Below are positions 9,673 to 17,896 of a stretch of 64,000 nucleotides of DNA, in pieces; the stretch's first letter is position 1; the number at the start of each line of letters is the position of its first letter. The notes beneath the pieces are model-generated. The model saw only the letters and a program-made list of their open reading frames with translations, had not been told where the DNA came from and did no database searches. This stretch comes from Desulfocucumis palustris (GTDB lineage Bacteria > Bacillota > Desulfotomaculia > Desulfotomaculales > Desulfocucumaceae): the NCBI RefSeq assembly GCF_002933875.1, contig NZ_BFAV01000073.1:62001-126000 (forward strand). The letters run 5' to 3'. The translations under genes were made by a program, and so were the position numbers.

Positions 9673-11568
9673 ATGTCGGCGTTAACCGTAGCTTTGGCGG
9701 GTAATCCAAATACCGGTAAGTCAACCATATTTAATTTCCTGACCGGGGCCAGGCAGCATATAGGCAACTGGCCGGGAGTTACCGTTGATAAAAAAATGGG
9801 TCAAATGACCAAGGGCAACAAGCAAATAAACATTATAGATTTGCCCGGCACGTATAGCCTCAGCGCTTACTCGCTGGAAGAAAAAATTGTCAAAGACTTT
9901 CTGCTGGAAGAAAAGCCCGATATGGTGGTCAATGTGGTGGACGCCTCCAACATCGAGCGCAATCTTTACCTTACCGTTCAGTTGTTGGAAATGGGCATAC
10001 CCACCGTGGTCAACCTTAATATGATGGATGAAGCCGGTGAAAAGGGGTATAACATTAATCTGGAGGCCCTTGGCAAAAACCTGGGTGTTAAAGTAATTTC
10101 TTCGGTGGCAACAAGTAAAAACGGGTTGAATCAACTGGTTGATTCCCTGGACCCCTCCCTGACCCGGCTGGCCGGGGCGGCGGACAGCAAACTGCTGGCG
10201 GAACACCTGAAAGCCATTGAGAACATAAAAAAATCGGAAAATAACAGTGAAATAGCTGATGAAAAAGTAATTGAGGCCCGCTACGAGTTTATCAACAAGG
10301 TATTGGAAAAATCCCTGGTTATCAATGAGGCCAAAGAGTCGTGGAGCGATAAGCTGGATAATTTGCTGACCAACCGGGTATTGGGAATACCTATTTTTCT
10401 CTCCATCATGTATGTGATGTTTCAGGCCACTTTCGCCTGGGTCGGCCAGCCCCTTTCAGACATCCTGGATGGCTTCATCGGCGGCACCCTGACTGACTGG
10501 GTTAGCGGCGGCATGGAGTCCCTGGGAACCGCCGGGTGGCTGCAATCCCTGGTGGTGGACGGCATCATCGGAGGAGTAGGCGGCGTGCTGGTCTTTGTTC
10601 CTTTAATTTTCACCCTCTTTTTATTGATCAGTTTTCTTGATGGAACAGGCTACATGGCCAGGGTGGCGTTTATTATGGACCGGGCCATGCGGAGAATCGG
10701 ACTGTCCGGCAAGGCTTTTCTGCCCATGCTGATAGGTTTTGGCTGCAGCGTGCCGGCCATCATGGGGGCCAGGGCCCTGGATACTGAAAGAGACCGCAGG
10801 ATAGCCGTGTTAATAGCGCCTTTTATGTCTTGTGGCGCCAGGCTTCCGGTATATGCGCTGTTTGCCGCATTATTTTTCCCCGGCAGGGAGAGTGCCGTGG
10901 TTCTTTCCCTTTATATCCTTGGAATTATAATAGCCATCATAATGGGACTTATATTTAAGTCAACTTACTTCAAGGGGGATGCGGAGCCCTTCCTGATGGA
11001 ATTGCCCCCTTACCGTATTCCCACCTTGAAAACCGTTTTGCTGCAGACCTGGGAGAAGGGCAAAGGTTTCCTGGTTAAAGCCGGTACCATTATTTTCAGC
11101 ATGTCGGTGCTGATCTGGTTCCTTTCCAGTTACAATTTCTCAGGCCCGGTGGATATTGCGGACAGTTTGCTGGCTACCATCGGAGGCGTTATCGCCCCCC
11201 TCTTCACCCTGCATGGTTTTGGCACATGGCAGTCGGGGGTTGCGGTGCTGACCGGAATATTGGCCAAGGAAGCAGTGGTTGCCACCCTGGGTGTAATTTA
11301 CGGCATCAGCGAGCTGGCGGAGGACGCCGCACAGGCGGCCACACAGCTGCAGGGATCTATCGGCGCCACATTTACCGGGCTTTCCGCCTATGCTTTCATG
11401 GTGTTTACCCTGCTCTACACCCCGTGCATGGCTGCCCTGGGGACAATTAAAAAGGAACTTAACTCCTGGAAATGGGCTTTGTTTGCGGCCGGTTACACCT
11501 TCCTGGTGGCCTGGATAGTTTCTCTTCTGATTTACCGGGTTGGTTTGTTGCTGGGCCTGGGCGGTTAA
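9673..11568 (+). CDS. feoB: Ferrous iron transport protein B
   Basis: 631 residues. N-terminal G domain with G1 GNPNTGKST, the GNWPGVTVDKK switch region, IDLPGTYSLS (G3) and NLNMMDEA (G4), followed by a helical GDI-like stretch. The membrane domain from about residue 230 has the two FeoB gate repeats (LPMLIGFGCSVPAIMGAR and the later TPCMAALGTI). It imports Fe2+ at the expense of nucleotide hydrolysis. The length is somewhat below the E. coli protein but normal for Firmicutes. AAGGAGG precedes the ATG. Expected to be Fur-repressed with the two feoA genes. Confidence 0.96.
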   Translation: MSALTVALAGNPNTGKSTIFNFLTGARQHIGNWPGVTVDKKMGQMTKGNKQINIIDLPGTYSLSAYSLEEKIVKDFLLEEKPDMVVNVVDASNIERNLYLTVQLLEMGIPTVVNLNMMDEAGEKGYNINLEALGKNLGVKVISSVATSKNGLNQLVDSLDPSLTRLAGAADSKLLAEHLKAIENIKKSENNSEIADEKVIEARYEFINKVLEKSLVINEAKESWSDKLDNLLTNRVLGIPIFLSIMYVMFQATFAWVGQPLSDILDGFIGGTLTDWVSGGMESLGTAGWLQSLVVDGIIGGVGGVLVFVPLIFTLFLLISFLDGTGYMARVAFIMDRAMRRIGLSGKAFLPMLIGFGCSVPAIMGARALDTERDRRIAVLIAPFMSCGARLPVYALFAALFFPGRESAVVLSLYILGIIIAIIMGLIFKSTYFKGDAEPFLMELPPYRIPTLKTVLLQTWEKGKGFLVKAGTIIFSMSVLIWFLSSYNFSGPVDIADSLLATIGGVIAPLFTLHGFGTWQSGVAVLTGILAKEAVVATLGVIYGISELAEDAAQAATQLQGSIGATFTGLSAYAFMVFTLLYTPCMAALGTIKKELNSWKWALFAAGYTFLVAWIVSLLIYRVGLLLGLGG

Positions 11569-11595
11569 TTATAAAAATTATGGGTTGGAGGTGTT

Positions 11596-11832
11596 ATGAT
11601 GGATAGCATGACAGGATTGTTTTCCACCCTGCTCCTGGCGGGAGGGATAGGTTATTTAACCATACGGGGCTTTCGCCGGGAAGCAGCCAACCTCAAAAAC
11701 GGCACCTGTTGCGGTTCGGAAAGCTGCTCCTGCGGTTGCGGCAGCGGCAGCGGCTGCGGCGGTAATGGCGGCAGTGAATGCCAACATTGCGGGGATCTGA
11801 AGCAAACTCCGGAAAACACCGAAAAACCGTGA
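11596..11832 (+). CDS. FeoB-associated Cys-rich membrane protein
   Basis: 78 residues: one N-terminal membrane helix (FSTLLLAGGIGYLTIRGF), then a tail with eight or more cysteines in Gly/Ser-rich context (CCGSESCSCGCGSGSGCGG, then CQHC). This is the architecture of the small FeoB-associated proteins coded next to feoB in many Firmicutes. It lies 27 bases behind feoB, with TTGGAGG before the ATG. The cysteine tail may hand over or sense iron at the FeoB exit (inference). Confidence 0.85.
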   Translation: MMDSMTGLFSTLLLAGGIGYLTIRGFRREAANLKNGTCCGSESCSCGCGSGSGCGGNGGSECQHCGDLKQTPENTEKP

Positions 11833-11845
11833 TAAGCTAAATCTC

Positions 11846-11864
11846 AATAATGATGCTTATTGAC
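11846..11864 (+). promoter_or_regulatory. Weak Fur-like site before the second HD-GYP gene
   Basis: AATAATGATGCTTATTGAC agrees with the Fur 19-mer at about 13 positions and is partly palindromic. Taken alone it is weak; it is listed because better Fur boxes lie on both sides. Confidence 0.35.
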
Positions 11865-11916
11865 CATGGCCTTTGTACAGGCCGGATGCAATACGAAATA
11901 AAAGAGGTGCAAAATA

Positions 11917-13170
11917 ATGTCCGTGCCGGAAGAAATTCTTTCATCAGCCAACGCTCAAACCACCCTTGGTTTAAGCAAAGTTGAATTAAAGAAAATGTTA
12001 AAGGAAGTACAATTTATTAACGAGGTTTTACTTACTTTAATTAAAAGCACGGACATGGACAGCACCCTGGCAGCCATTTTGGATTTGGCCATAAAGATAA
12101 CCCACAGTGAAGTGGGGGGGGTATTGCTGGCCGGCCGTTATTCCAATGAGACCCAAATCATGCTGCTGCGGGGGGAACTGACCGAGGAGCGGTTTCAAAA
12201 AATACTGGACAAGGCTAATTTTATCCGCAAGCCGGAGGCCGCCAGGGAAGTTATTTGTCTTGCAAGTAATTCGGAGGGCTTTAATGAAATGCTCAGCGCC
12301 GACCCCGATTTACTGTCCTTTATATCCGTACCCATGATTGTGGGGAGGGAGACCGTCGGGATACTTGTGTTAATGCACCGTCATTCCGGGAGAGAGGACC
12401 ACCTGGGGGATTATTCACCCCAGGATGTGGCCACTATTTCCGTATTTGCCGGACAGGCTGCCCTGGTGCTTCACAATACTTTGTTAAAAATAGAAAACGG
12501 TAAGAAGGAAGTATATTTGGAAACCATCGCCGCGCTGGTTTCCGCCATTGACGCCAAAGATCGCTACACCCGCAACCACTCCAAAAACGTGGCCCGGGTG
12601 GCGGTGATTCTGTCCCAGGGGCTGAGGTTAAGCCCCCGGGAAATACAGACCATTGAATACGGCGCCTTATTGCATGACATAGGTAAAATAGGTATTCCCG
12701 AAAGCATTTTAAATAAAAAGGGCAGGCTGGAAAATGAGGAATTTGAAAGAATTAAAGAGCACCCGGTCATAGGGATTGGAATTTTGCAGCCGGTGGATTT
12801 TTTGCAAAGCATACGGGCTATTGTGCACCGTCATCATGAAAGAATTGACGGTAAGGGCTACCCCGGCGGGCTAAGGGGCGAGGACATCCCCTTTGAGGCC
12901 CGCATAGTATCCATTGCCGACGCCTGGGATGCCATGACCTCGGATCGCTCTTACCGGAAAGGAATGACCATGGAACAGGCGCTCCTGGAATTGCAGGAAC
13001 ATGCCGGGGAGCAATTCGACGCCCATATGGTGAGGGCATTTGTCGGCATGGTCAGGCAAAACCCGCCGCTGTTCGCTTCCAGTGCCGCCCCGGACCCAAT
13101 GCAGGCCGTGCCTTATCCCGTGCTGAAGCGGCAGAAGGCTATACCCGGATTAGCCGGAATAAACATATAA
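11917..13170 (+). CDS. GAF and HD-GYP domain protein, likely c-di-GMP phosphodiesterase
   Basis: 417 residues. A GAF-like domain spans about 30-195 (dated by LDLAIKITHSEVGGVLLAG and the later FAGQAALVLHN). It is followed by a complete HD-GYP domain: RYTRNHSKNVARV, LLHDIGKIGIPESIL, HRHHERIDGKGYPGG and ADAWDAMTSDRSYRKG. The catalytic HD and HHE...DGKGYP residues are intact. It is the second HD-GYP protein within 6 kb. It stands between the feo operon and a soluble chemoreceptor-like gene, each junction having a Fur-like box, which suggests iron-linked control of c-di-GMP (inference). The start is an ATG with AAGAGGTG. Confidence 0.87.
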   Translation: MSVPEEILSSANAQTTLGLSKVELKKMLKEVQFINEVLLTLIKSTDMDSTLAAILDLAIKITHSEVGGVLLAGRYSNETQIMLLRGELTEERFQKILDKANFIRKPEAAREVICLASNSEGFNEMLSADPDLLSFISVPMIVGRETVGILVLMHRHSGREDHLGDYSPQDVATISVFAGQAALVLHNTLLKIENGKKEVYLETIAALVSAIDAKDRYTRNHSKNVARVAVILSQGLRLSPREIQTIEYGALLHDIGKIGIPESILNKKGRLENEEFERIKEHPVIGIGILQPVDFLQSIRAIVHRHHERIDGKGYPGGLRGEDIPFEARIVSIADAWDAMTSDRSYRKGMTMEQALLELQEHAGEQFDAHMVRAFVGMVRQNPPLFASSAAPDPMQAVPYPVLKRQKAIPGLAGINI

Positions 13171-13192
13171 TGTTTAATTTTGCGGACTTAAC

Positions 13193-13211
13193 GAGAATGA
13201 ATATCATTATT
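13193..13211 (+). promoter_or_regulatory. Candidate Fur box before the soluble chemoreceptor gene
   Basis: GAGAATGAATATCATTATT matches the Fur 19-mer in 15 of 19 positions, 34 bases upstream of the TTG start at 13245. Confidence 0.6.
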
Positions 13212-13244
13212 ATTTAGCGGGTCATATTAAGGAGTGTAAGTAAA

Positions 13245-14186
13245 TTGGCTTTTCTTGAGATGCTTTTTAAAGACGCGCCCCATAAGGGAAAAAAAGCCGG
13301 TAAAGCGGCTTTGCCCGGGCCGTCACTTTTTAGAGAGGTTGAGGAAGTGGATGTAATGGCTCAAAGGGTGGCTGATTTAAACACAGGTTTGCTTGCCTCC
13401 AGGCAGGAAATTAACGACATGGTATCTGAAGCCGCCGAAACGGCCATGTGCACCCAGGGTATGGTGGACGATTTGGGTAATCATGTTTCCGATGTCATGA
13501 AGCAGATGGAGAACACGGGGGAATCGTTAAAAAAGGCCAGGGAGTATGCCGGGGAAGGTGTTGTCCGGCTGGATTCTGCCAACACGGAGATGGAAACCAT
13601 TCAACAGCAGGTTTTGGAGTCACTGAAAATATATTCCCGCCTGTATGACGACGTTAAAACCTTTGGGGAAATGCTGGAAGCCATTAAAGCCATTGCGGAT
13701 CAGACTAAATTACTGGCCCTTAACGCATCCATCGAGGCGGCCAGGGCCGGAGAGGCCGGGCTGGGATTTGCGGTGGTGGCCCAGGAAGTCAATAAACTGG
13801 CTGTAAAAAGCAAAAAAATGGTTGACGACGTGTCCGTAACCCTGAAACAGGTGACAAACAGCGCTTCTATGGTGATGCAGAGCATGTCCCAGGGGGCCAG
13901 GGGGGTTCAAACCGGAATTGATTTAATTACCCAGGTGAACGATTTTTGCCGCGCCATTATGGAGCATATGGTGGACAGTGTGGCTGCGGTGGAAAAGGCC
14001 TATGCCGGCGCCGAGGCCCTTGACCTGGGAATGGGAGGGGTTCAGGCAGTTGCCCAGGAGATAAACCAGGTGGTGGGTAAAATATCCCATATCAGCGGCA
14101 GCACCACAGATGTTTTAAAGGAGCAATCGGATTCCATGCAGCAATTATTAATAAATCTGAAGAGGTTGCGGGGTATGGCCGGGTAA
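13245..14186 (+). CDS. Soluble methyl-accepting chemotaxis-like protein
   Basis: 313 residues, starting at TTG 13245 behind AAGGAG. There is no membrane helix or recognisable ligand domain. The N-terminal 70 residues are charged, and the rest is long coiled coil containing the chemoreceptor hairpin tip ([20 protein letters not shown], about residues 149-168). The protein is far shorter than a normal receptor, so its input probably comes from a partner protein or an intracellular cue. The Fur-like box upstream and adjacent feo genes hint at iron-dependent expression. Could signal to CheA or work with the neighbouring HD-GYP protein. Confidence 0.85.
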   Translation: MAFLEMLFKDAPHKGKKAGKAALPGPSLFREVEEVDVMAQRVADLNTGLLASRQEINDMVSEAAETAMCTQGMVDDLGNHVSDVMKQMENTGESLKKAREYAGEGVVRLDSANTEMETIQQQVLESLKIYSRLYDDVKTFGEMLEAIKAIADQTKLLALNASIEAARAGEAGLGFAVVAQEVNKLAVKSKKMVDDVSVTLKQVTNSASMVMQSMSQGARGVQTGIDLITQVNDFCRAIMEHMVDSVAAVEKAYAGAEALDLGMGGVQAVAQEINQVVGKISHISGSTTDVLKEQSDSMQQLLINLKRLRGMAG

Positions 14187-14231
14187 GGCCCCGGCAGGAT
14201 GGCCTCATCTCATTCACAGGAGAGGATTTTA

Positions 14232-14663
14232 ATGGGCCAAAAGGGTTGGACAAACATTGCCTTTGATAAACTGAATGAAAAAAATTCAATATACCGTCCG
14301 CTTAATTCAAAAAACATGGAACAACCGGCGAATTGCTGTAATAAGTGTTGCAAATGCAAGCATTGTGTAAAAAGAATATTAATTATAGGCGGCATAACCA
14401 AATTTAAACAACTGTATGTGAATTTGGTTGAAAGCTGCGGCTATGAGTGCGAATACCTGGATGGCTATATGAGAAGAGGCGATAAGCTTCTGGAAAGAAA
14501 AATAATAAAATGCGACATGGTTTTTTGCCCGGTGGACTGTAACAGTCACAATGCCTGCGCCAGCGCCAAGAAAATTTGCAGAAAGCACGGCAAGCCCATT
14601 AAAATTCTGACCTCCTCCGGTATTACCAATATGGCCGAGGCCATAAAAAGCATAGATTCCTGA
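14232..14663 (+). CDS. DUF2325-type protein with Cys-rich N-terminal segment
   Basis: 143 residues from ATG 14232, which has AGGAGAGG about 7 bases upstream; an in-frame ATG at 14199 lacks a site. The N-terminal part holds CCNKCCKCKHC, a possible metal site. The rest is a Rossmann-like domain of the DUF2325 type (ILIIGGITKFKQLYVNLVES, then VFCPVDCNSHNACASAKKIC and LTSSGI). The family has no firm function. It follows the chemoreceptor-like gene by 45 bases and is probably cotranscribed. Family assignment fair, function unknown. Confidence 0.7.
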   Translation: MGQKGWTNIAFDKLNEKNSIYRPLNSKNMEQPANCCNKCCKCKHCVKRILIIGGITKFKQLYVNLVESCGYECEYLDGYMRRGDKLLERKIIKCDMVFCPVDCNSHNACASAKKICRKHGKPIKILTSSGITNMAEAIKSIDS

Positions 14664-14830
14664 TGGCAATATATTGGACATACATAGCAAACTGAATAAA
14701 AACCCATTTGGCAGGTGAGAATTAATCCACTTGCTTTTTGTTTTGTCTTGGGGTCCGGGAATCCGGAAAGCATAGAAAACACTCAGGGCGGCTGCGGGGG
14801 CGCGTTTTTTTATTTTCAAAAAAGATTTGA

Positions 14831-14870
14831 TTGTCAAACTAATTTATCTGTGTTACTATTTCAATTGAAA
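14831..14870 (+). promoter_or_regulatory. Promoter and palindromic operator of the marR gene
   Basis: TTGTCA (14831-14836), 17 bases, TACTAT (14854-14859). A perfect 12-bp palindrome TTTCAATTGAAA (14859-14870) overlaps the -10 and start point, as expected of an autorepressing MarR protein. The rest of 14664-14913 shows no gene. Confidence 0.6.
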
Positions 14871-14919
14871 ATCAAATAATTTAAAAACCTAACAATATGA
14901 AATTCAAAGGAGTGTGCTT

Positions 14920-15339
14920 ATGAAGTACCTGGCCGAAATGACCAATGAACTGCTGCTTTTTTTTAATGGCTTTTCCTCCTGGGAAAGCTCGGTAATCCGC
15001 AGCAGCGACTTGAAGGTTTCCGAGGCCCACGCCATTGAGGTGCTGGGCCAGCACGGAAAAATGAATATGAAGAGCCTGGCGCAAAAGTTGGGCGTAACCA
15101 CCGGAACCACCACGGTAACGGTGGACAGGCTGGAGAAAAAGGACTATGCCAGGCGGGAATCAAGCAGTGAAGACAGGCGGGTCAACCTGATTGTGCTGAC
15201 GGAAAAGGGTATGAAAGCCTTTGAGGAACATCACCAATACCATTTGCAGTTAACCGAACAAATGCTTTCCGTCCTTTCCGATACCGAAATAGAACAGCTG
15301 CTTAACGCGCTTAAAAAAATTAATGCCGAGACTTTTTAA
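14920..15339 (+). CDS. MarR-family regulator, possibly metal-sensing
   Basis: 139 residues from ATG 14920, which has AAAGGAG 7 bases upstream; GTG 14914 is less likely. Winged helix: MKSLAQKLGVTTGTTTVTVDRLEKKDYARRESSSEDRRVN contains the recognition helix and the DRR wing. Histidines and acids occur at positions reminiscent of the zinc sensors AdcR/ZitR (SEAHAIEVL before the winged helix; EEHHQYHL after it). The gene lies 29 bases from a P1B-type metal ATPase, so a metal-responsive regulator of that pump is a reasonable reading, but an ordinary ligand-sensing MarR is not excluded. Confidence 0.8.
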   Translation: MKYLAEMTNELLLFFNGFSSWESSVIRSSDLKVSEAHAIEVLGQHGKMNMKSLAQKLGVTTGTTTVTVDRLEKKDYARRESSSEDRRVNLIVLTEKGMKAFEEHHQYHLQLTEQMLSVLSDTEIEQLLNALKKINAETF

Positions 15340-15368
15340 TTTATAAGTTGACGAGAGGAGACGGCGGT

Positions 15369-17312
15369 ATGATCGGCAGATATACAAATCTCGGCAAGTA
15401 CCGGGAATTATTGCAGATGAAAGAGTTTTATCTGGTTTTGACCGGCAGTTTGCTTATTTTGAGCAGTTACGGATTGGGGAAGAACGAATACCCTGTCCCG
15501 GCGGATATATCGGCGTTACTGGCCCTGGTGGTGCTGGGGGGGCCGATTATCCTCGGCGCGGGCAAAGGATTGCTGAACAGGGAGCTTAACGTCGACGAAC
15601 TGGTGAGTCTGGCCATGGTGGCCTCGGTGTTGATTGGCGAATACTTGCCTGCGGCGGTGGTGGCGCTGATCATGGTTTTGGGCTCATTGCTGGAACAGTA
15701 TACGGCGCAAAAAGCCCGTTCCGCCATTGACGCCCTGATCCGGCTCAGTCCGGGGGAAGCCGCGGTGCTCCGGGACGGGGTCGAGATTTCCGTTCCGGTA
15801 CGGGAGATCCGGTTGGGTGACCAGGCAGTTATACGCCCGGGGGAGAAAGTGCCGGTGGACGGTGAGGTTGTTCGGGGCAGCGCTTCCCTGAACCAGTCTT
15901 CCCTTACCGGAGAGTCCCTGCCCGTGGATAAAACGGTGGGAGACACGGTATACGCCGGGTCCGTCAGCTATTCCGGGATGATCGTGGTGGAAGCCCGAAA
16001 GGTGGGCGAGGATACCACTCTGGGGAAACTGATTCAGTTGGTCCGGGACGCGGAAAGCCAAAAGGCTCCCATATTAAGGGTGACGGATCGTTATGCCGGG
16101 TATTTCACCCCCTTTATTATCGCCATTGGTATCGGGGTGTATTTAATGACCGGAGATTTGCACCGGGCGATCACGGTGTTGATTGTAGGCTGCCCCTGCG
16201 CCTTTATTATTTCAGCCCCCACCGCCATTGTGGCGGCCCTGGGGAACGCCTCCAAAAACGGCATATTGATTAAAGGCGGCGCTTTACTGGAAGAGGTGGC
16301 CCGGATTGACACCATTGTTTTTGACAAAACCGGCACTCTGACCACCGGCAATCCCGTGGTTGCCGGGATTACCCCCTTGAACGGGGTCCCGGAGGAACAT
16401 GTCCTGGCCCTGGCGGCGGCGGCGGAAAAATATTCAGAACACCCCTTGGCCCGGGCTGTTCTGAAGGCCGCGGAGCAAAGGGAGTTGGTAATTGCCGAAC
16501 CGGCGGCTTTTAAAAATATTCCCGGCCTGGGTGTGGAGGCGGCGGTTGAGGGGAAGAACATATTTGTGGGCGCCGAAGCGTCCGGGCATGGGACAATGGG
16601 CGGCGCGCAATCTGAACCGGGCGTTAAAACTCTGCTGGTTAAGGAAAACGATATAATAATCGGGGCAATATATATTAAGGATAATATCCGGGCCGGTGCG
16701 GAAGGTTTAGTAAAGTCCCTGCCCGGGGCCGGTTTGAAGCGCATCCAGATGCTCACCGGCGACGAATACGGGGTGGCGGCCCATGTTGCCGGGGCAAGCG
16801 GAATCCGGGAGTTTTGGGCCGGGTTTTTGCCCGGGCAGAAGCTTAATCATATTCAGGAATTGCAAAGATCCGGCCATAAAGTGGCCATGGTCGGTGACGG
16901 GATCAACGACGCCCCGGCGCTGGCCGCTGCGGATATCGGCATTGCCATGGGCGCCATGGGAACGGATGTGGCCATGGAAGCGGCGGACATCGCCCTGCTG
17001 GAGGATAACCTGGCCAAACTGCCGTACCTGATGCAACTGGGCCGGACAACCCTTAAAACCATCAATTTTAACATCGGTTTTGCCGTTGTGTTTAACTTGC
17101 TGGCCCTGGCGGCGTCGGGAGCGGGGCTGTTAAATCCGGTAACGGGAGCCTTCGCCCACAATGTCGGGTCCGTACTGGTGGTGTTGAACTCGGCCCGGCT
17201 GAGAGGATTCGCCGGGGGGACCGAGCCGGTTAAATCTCCTGGGCCCGCCGGCAGGATAATTAAATTATTGACATATAGGGTAGGGGGGTATACTATTAAT
17301 TCCAGGAGGTGA
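15369..17312 (+). CDS. P1B-type heavy-metal ATPase
   Basis: 647 residues from ATG 15369 (GAGGAG 9 bases upstream; the longer TTG 15348 form is less likely). No N-terminal HMA domain. Transmembrane CPC in VGCPCAFIISAPTA, phosphorylation DKTGTLT, TGD loop LTGDEYGVAA, hinge [21 protein letters not shown]. The last helices carry AHNVGSVLVVLNSARL rather than the DxG of ZntA/CadA, so Zn/Cd specificity is not assured and other divalent metals should be considered. It presumably exports metal ions from the cytosol under control of the adjacent MarR protein. Its 3' end contains the promoter/operator of csoR. Confidence 0.9.
   Translation: MIGRYTNLGKYRELLQMKEFYLVLTGSLLILSSYGLGKNEYPVPADISALLALVVLGGPIILGAGKGLLNRELNVDELVSLAMVASVLIGEYLPAAVVALIMVLGSLLEQYTAQKARSAIDALIRLSPGEAAVLRDGVEISVPVREIRLGDQAVIRPGEKVPVDGEVVRGSASLNQSSLTGESLPVDKTVGDTVYAGSVSYSGMIVVEARKVGEDTTLGKLIQLVRDAESQKAPILRVTDRYAGYFTPFIIAIGIGVYLMTGDLHRAITVLIVGCPCAFIISAPTAIVAALGNASKNGILIKGGALLEEVARIDTIVFDKTGTLTTGNPVVAGITPLNGVPEEHVLALAAAAEKYSEHPLARAVLKAAEQRELVIAEPAAFKNIPGLGVEAAVEGKNIFVGAEASGHGTMGGAQSEPGVKTLLVKENDIIIGAIYIKDNIRAGAEGLVKSLPGAGLKRIQMLTGDEYGVAAHVAGASGIREFWAGFLPGQKLNHIQELQRSGHKVAMVGDGINDAPALAAADIGIAMGAMGTDVAMEAADIALLEDNLAKLPYLMQLGRTTLKTINFNIGFAVVFNLLALAASGAGLLNPVTGAFAHNVGSVLVVLNSARLRGFAGGTEPVKSPGPAGRIIKLLTYRVGGYTINSRR
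17268..17294 (+). promoter_or_regulatory. csoR promoter and CsoR operator inside the upstream gene
   Basis: TTGACA (17268-17273), 15 bases, TATACT (17289-17294). The spacer ATAGGGTAGGGGGGTATA resembles CsoR operators, G-rich with flanking GTAT half-sites. Repressor binding would cover both hexamers. The element lies wholly within the last codons of the P1B-ATPase gene. Confidence 0.65.
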
Positions 17313-17656
17313 AAAATAAACTGGAAGAACAAAAAGCAAAACAATGCCCGGGTTGTCAAACCGCCGGAAACAAACAACGACACTGGCGTGACGAAAAAAT
17401 GACGCAGGATTTGTCAAATCGCCTTAACCGCATTGAAGGACAGGTGCGCGGCATAAAAAGGATGATTGAAGAGGGAGTATACTGTGACGATGTGTTGAAT
17501 CAAATTGCTTCGGCCCAGTCCGCCCTGAGCGGAGTGGCCAAGCTGCTGCTGGAAAAGCATATCAGGACCTGTATCAAGGACCAGCTGATAGCCGGCGACG
17601 AAGAAGTGGTTGCCGAATTGACAAAAACCGTTGCCAGGCTGATCAATAAAAGTTAA
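17309..17656 (+). CDS. csoR: Copper-sensing repressor CsoR
   Basis: Up to 115 residues; core family domain from about residue 32. The Cu(I) ligand triad of CsoR is in place: Cys in GVYCDDVLNQI, His in LLEKHI and Cys in RTCIKD. The N-terminus has an additional CPGCQ motif. The start is uncertain: GTG 17309 lies within the AGGAGG site, while an in-frame CTG at 17321 has better spacing and ATG 17399 would give just the core. It should repress itself, copZ and copA until Cu(I) binds. The P-type ATPase stop overlaps the GTG. Confidence 0.9.
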   Translation: MKNKLEEQKAKQCPGCQTAGNKQRHWRDEKMTQDLSNRLNRIEGQVRGIKRMIEEGVYCDDVLNQIASAQSALSGVAKLLLEKHIRTCIKDQLIAGDEEVVAELTKTVARLINKS

Positions 17657-17670
17657 GGGAGGTTATAACG

Positions 17671-17871
17671 ATGAGTAAAACAGTGTTAAAGGTGGAAGGC
17701 ATGAGCTGCAATCACTGCAAAATGGCGGTGGAAAAAGCTGCCCGGGAAGTGGCTGGAGTGGAGGAAGCCCTGGTGAACCTGGAGCAAAAGGAATTGACGG
17801 TGAAGGGCAGCGCCTCCCGGGAGCAACTGGTTGAGGCGGTGACCAAGGCCGGGTACGAAGTAAAGAGTTGA
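17671..17871 (+). CDS. copZ: Copper chaperone CopZ
   Basis: 66 residues, a single HMA domain with Cu(I) motif GMSCNHC near the N-terminus and the KAGYEV ending. It shuttles Cu(I) to CopA and to CsoR. It stands 14 bases after csoR and 25 before copA, with GGGAGG before the ATG. Confidence 0.94.
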   Translation: MSKTVLKVEGMSCNHCKMAVEKAAREVAGVEEALVNLEQKELTVKGSASREQLVEAVTKAGYEVKS

Positions 17872-17896
17872 TTTTTGGAAAGAGGTATGGCATCGC

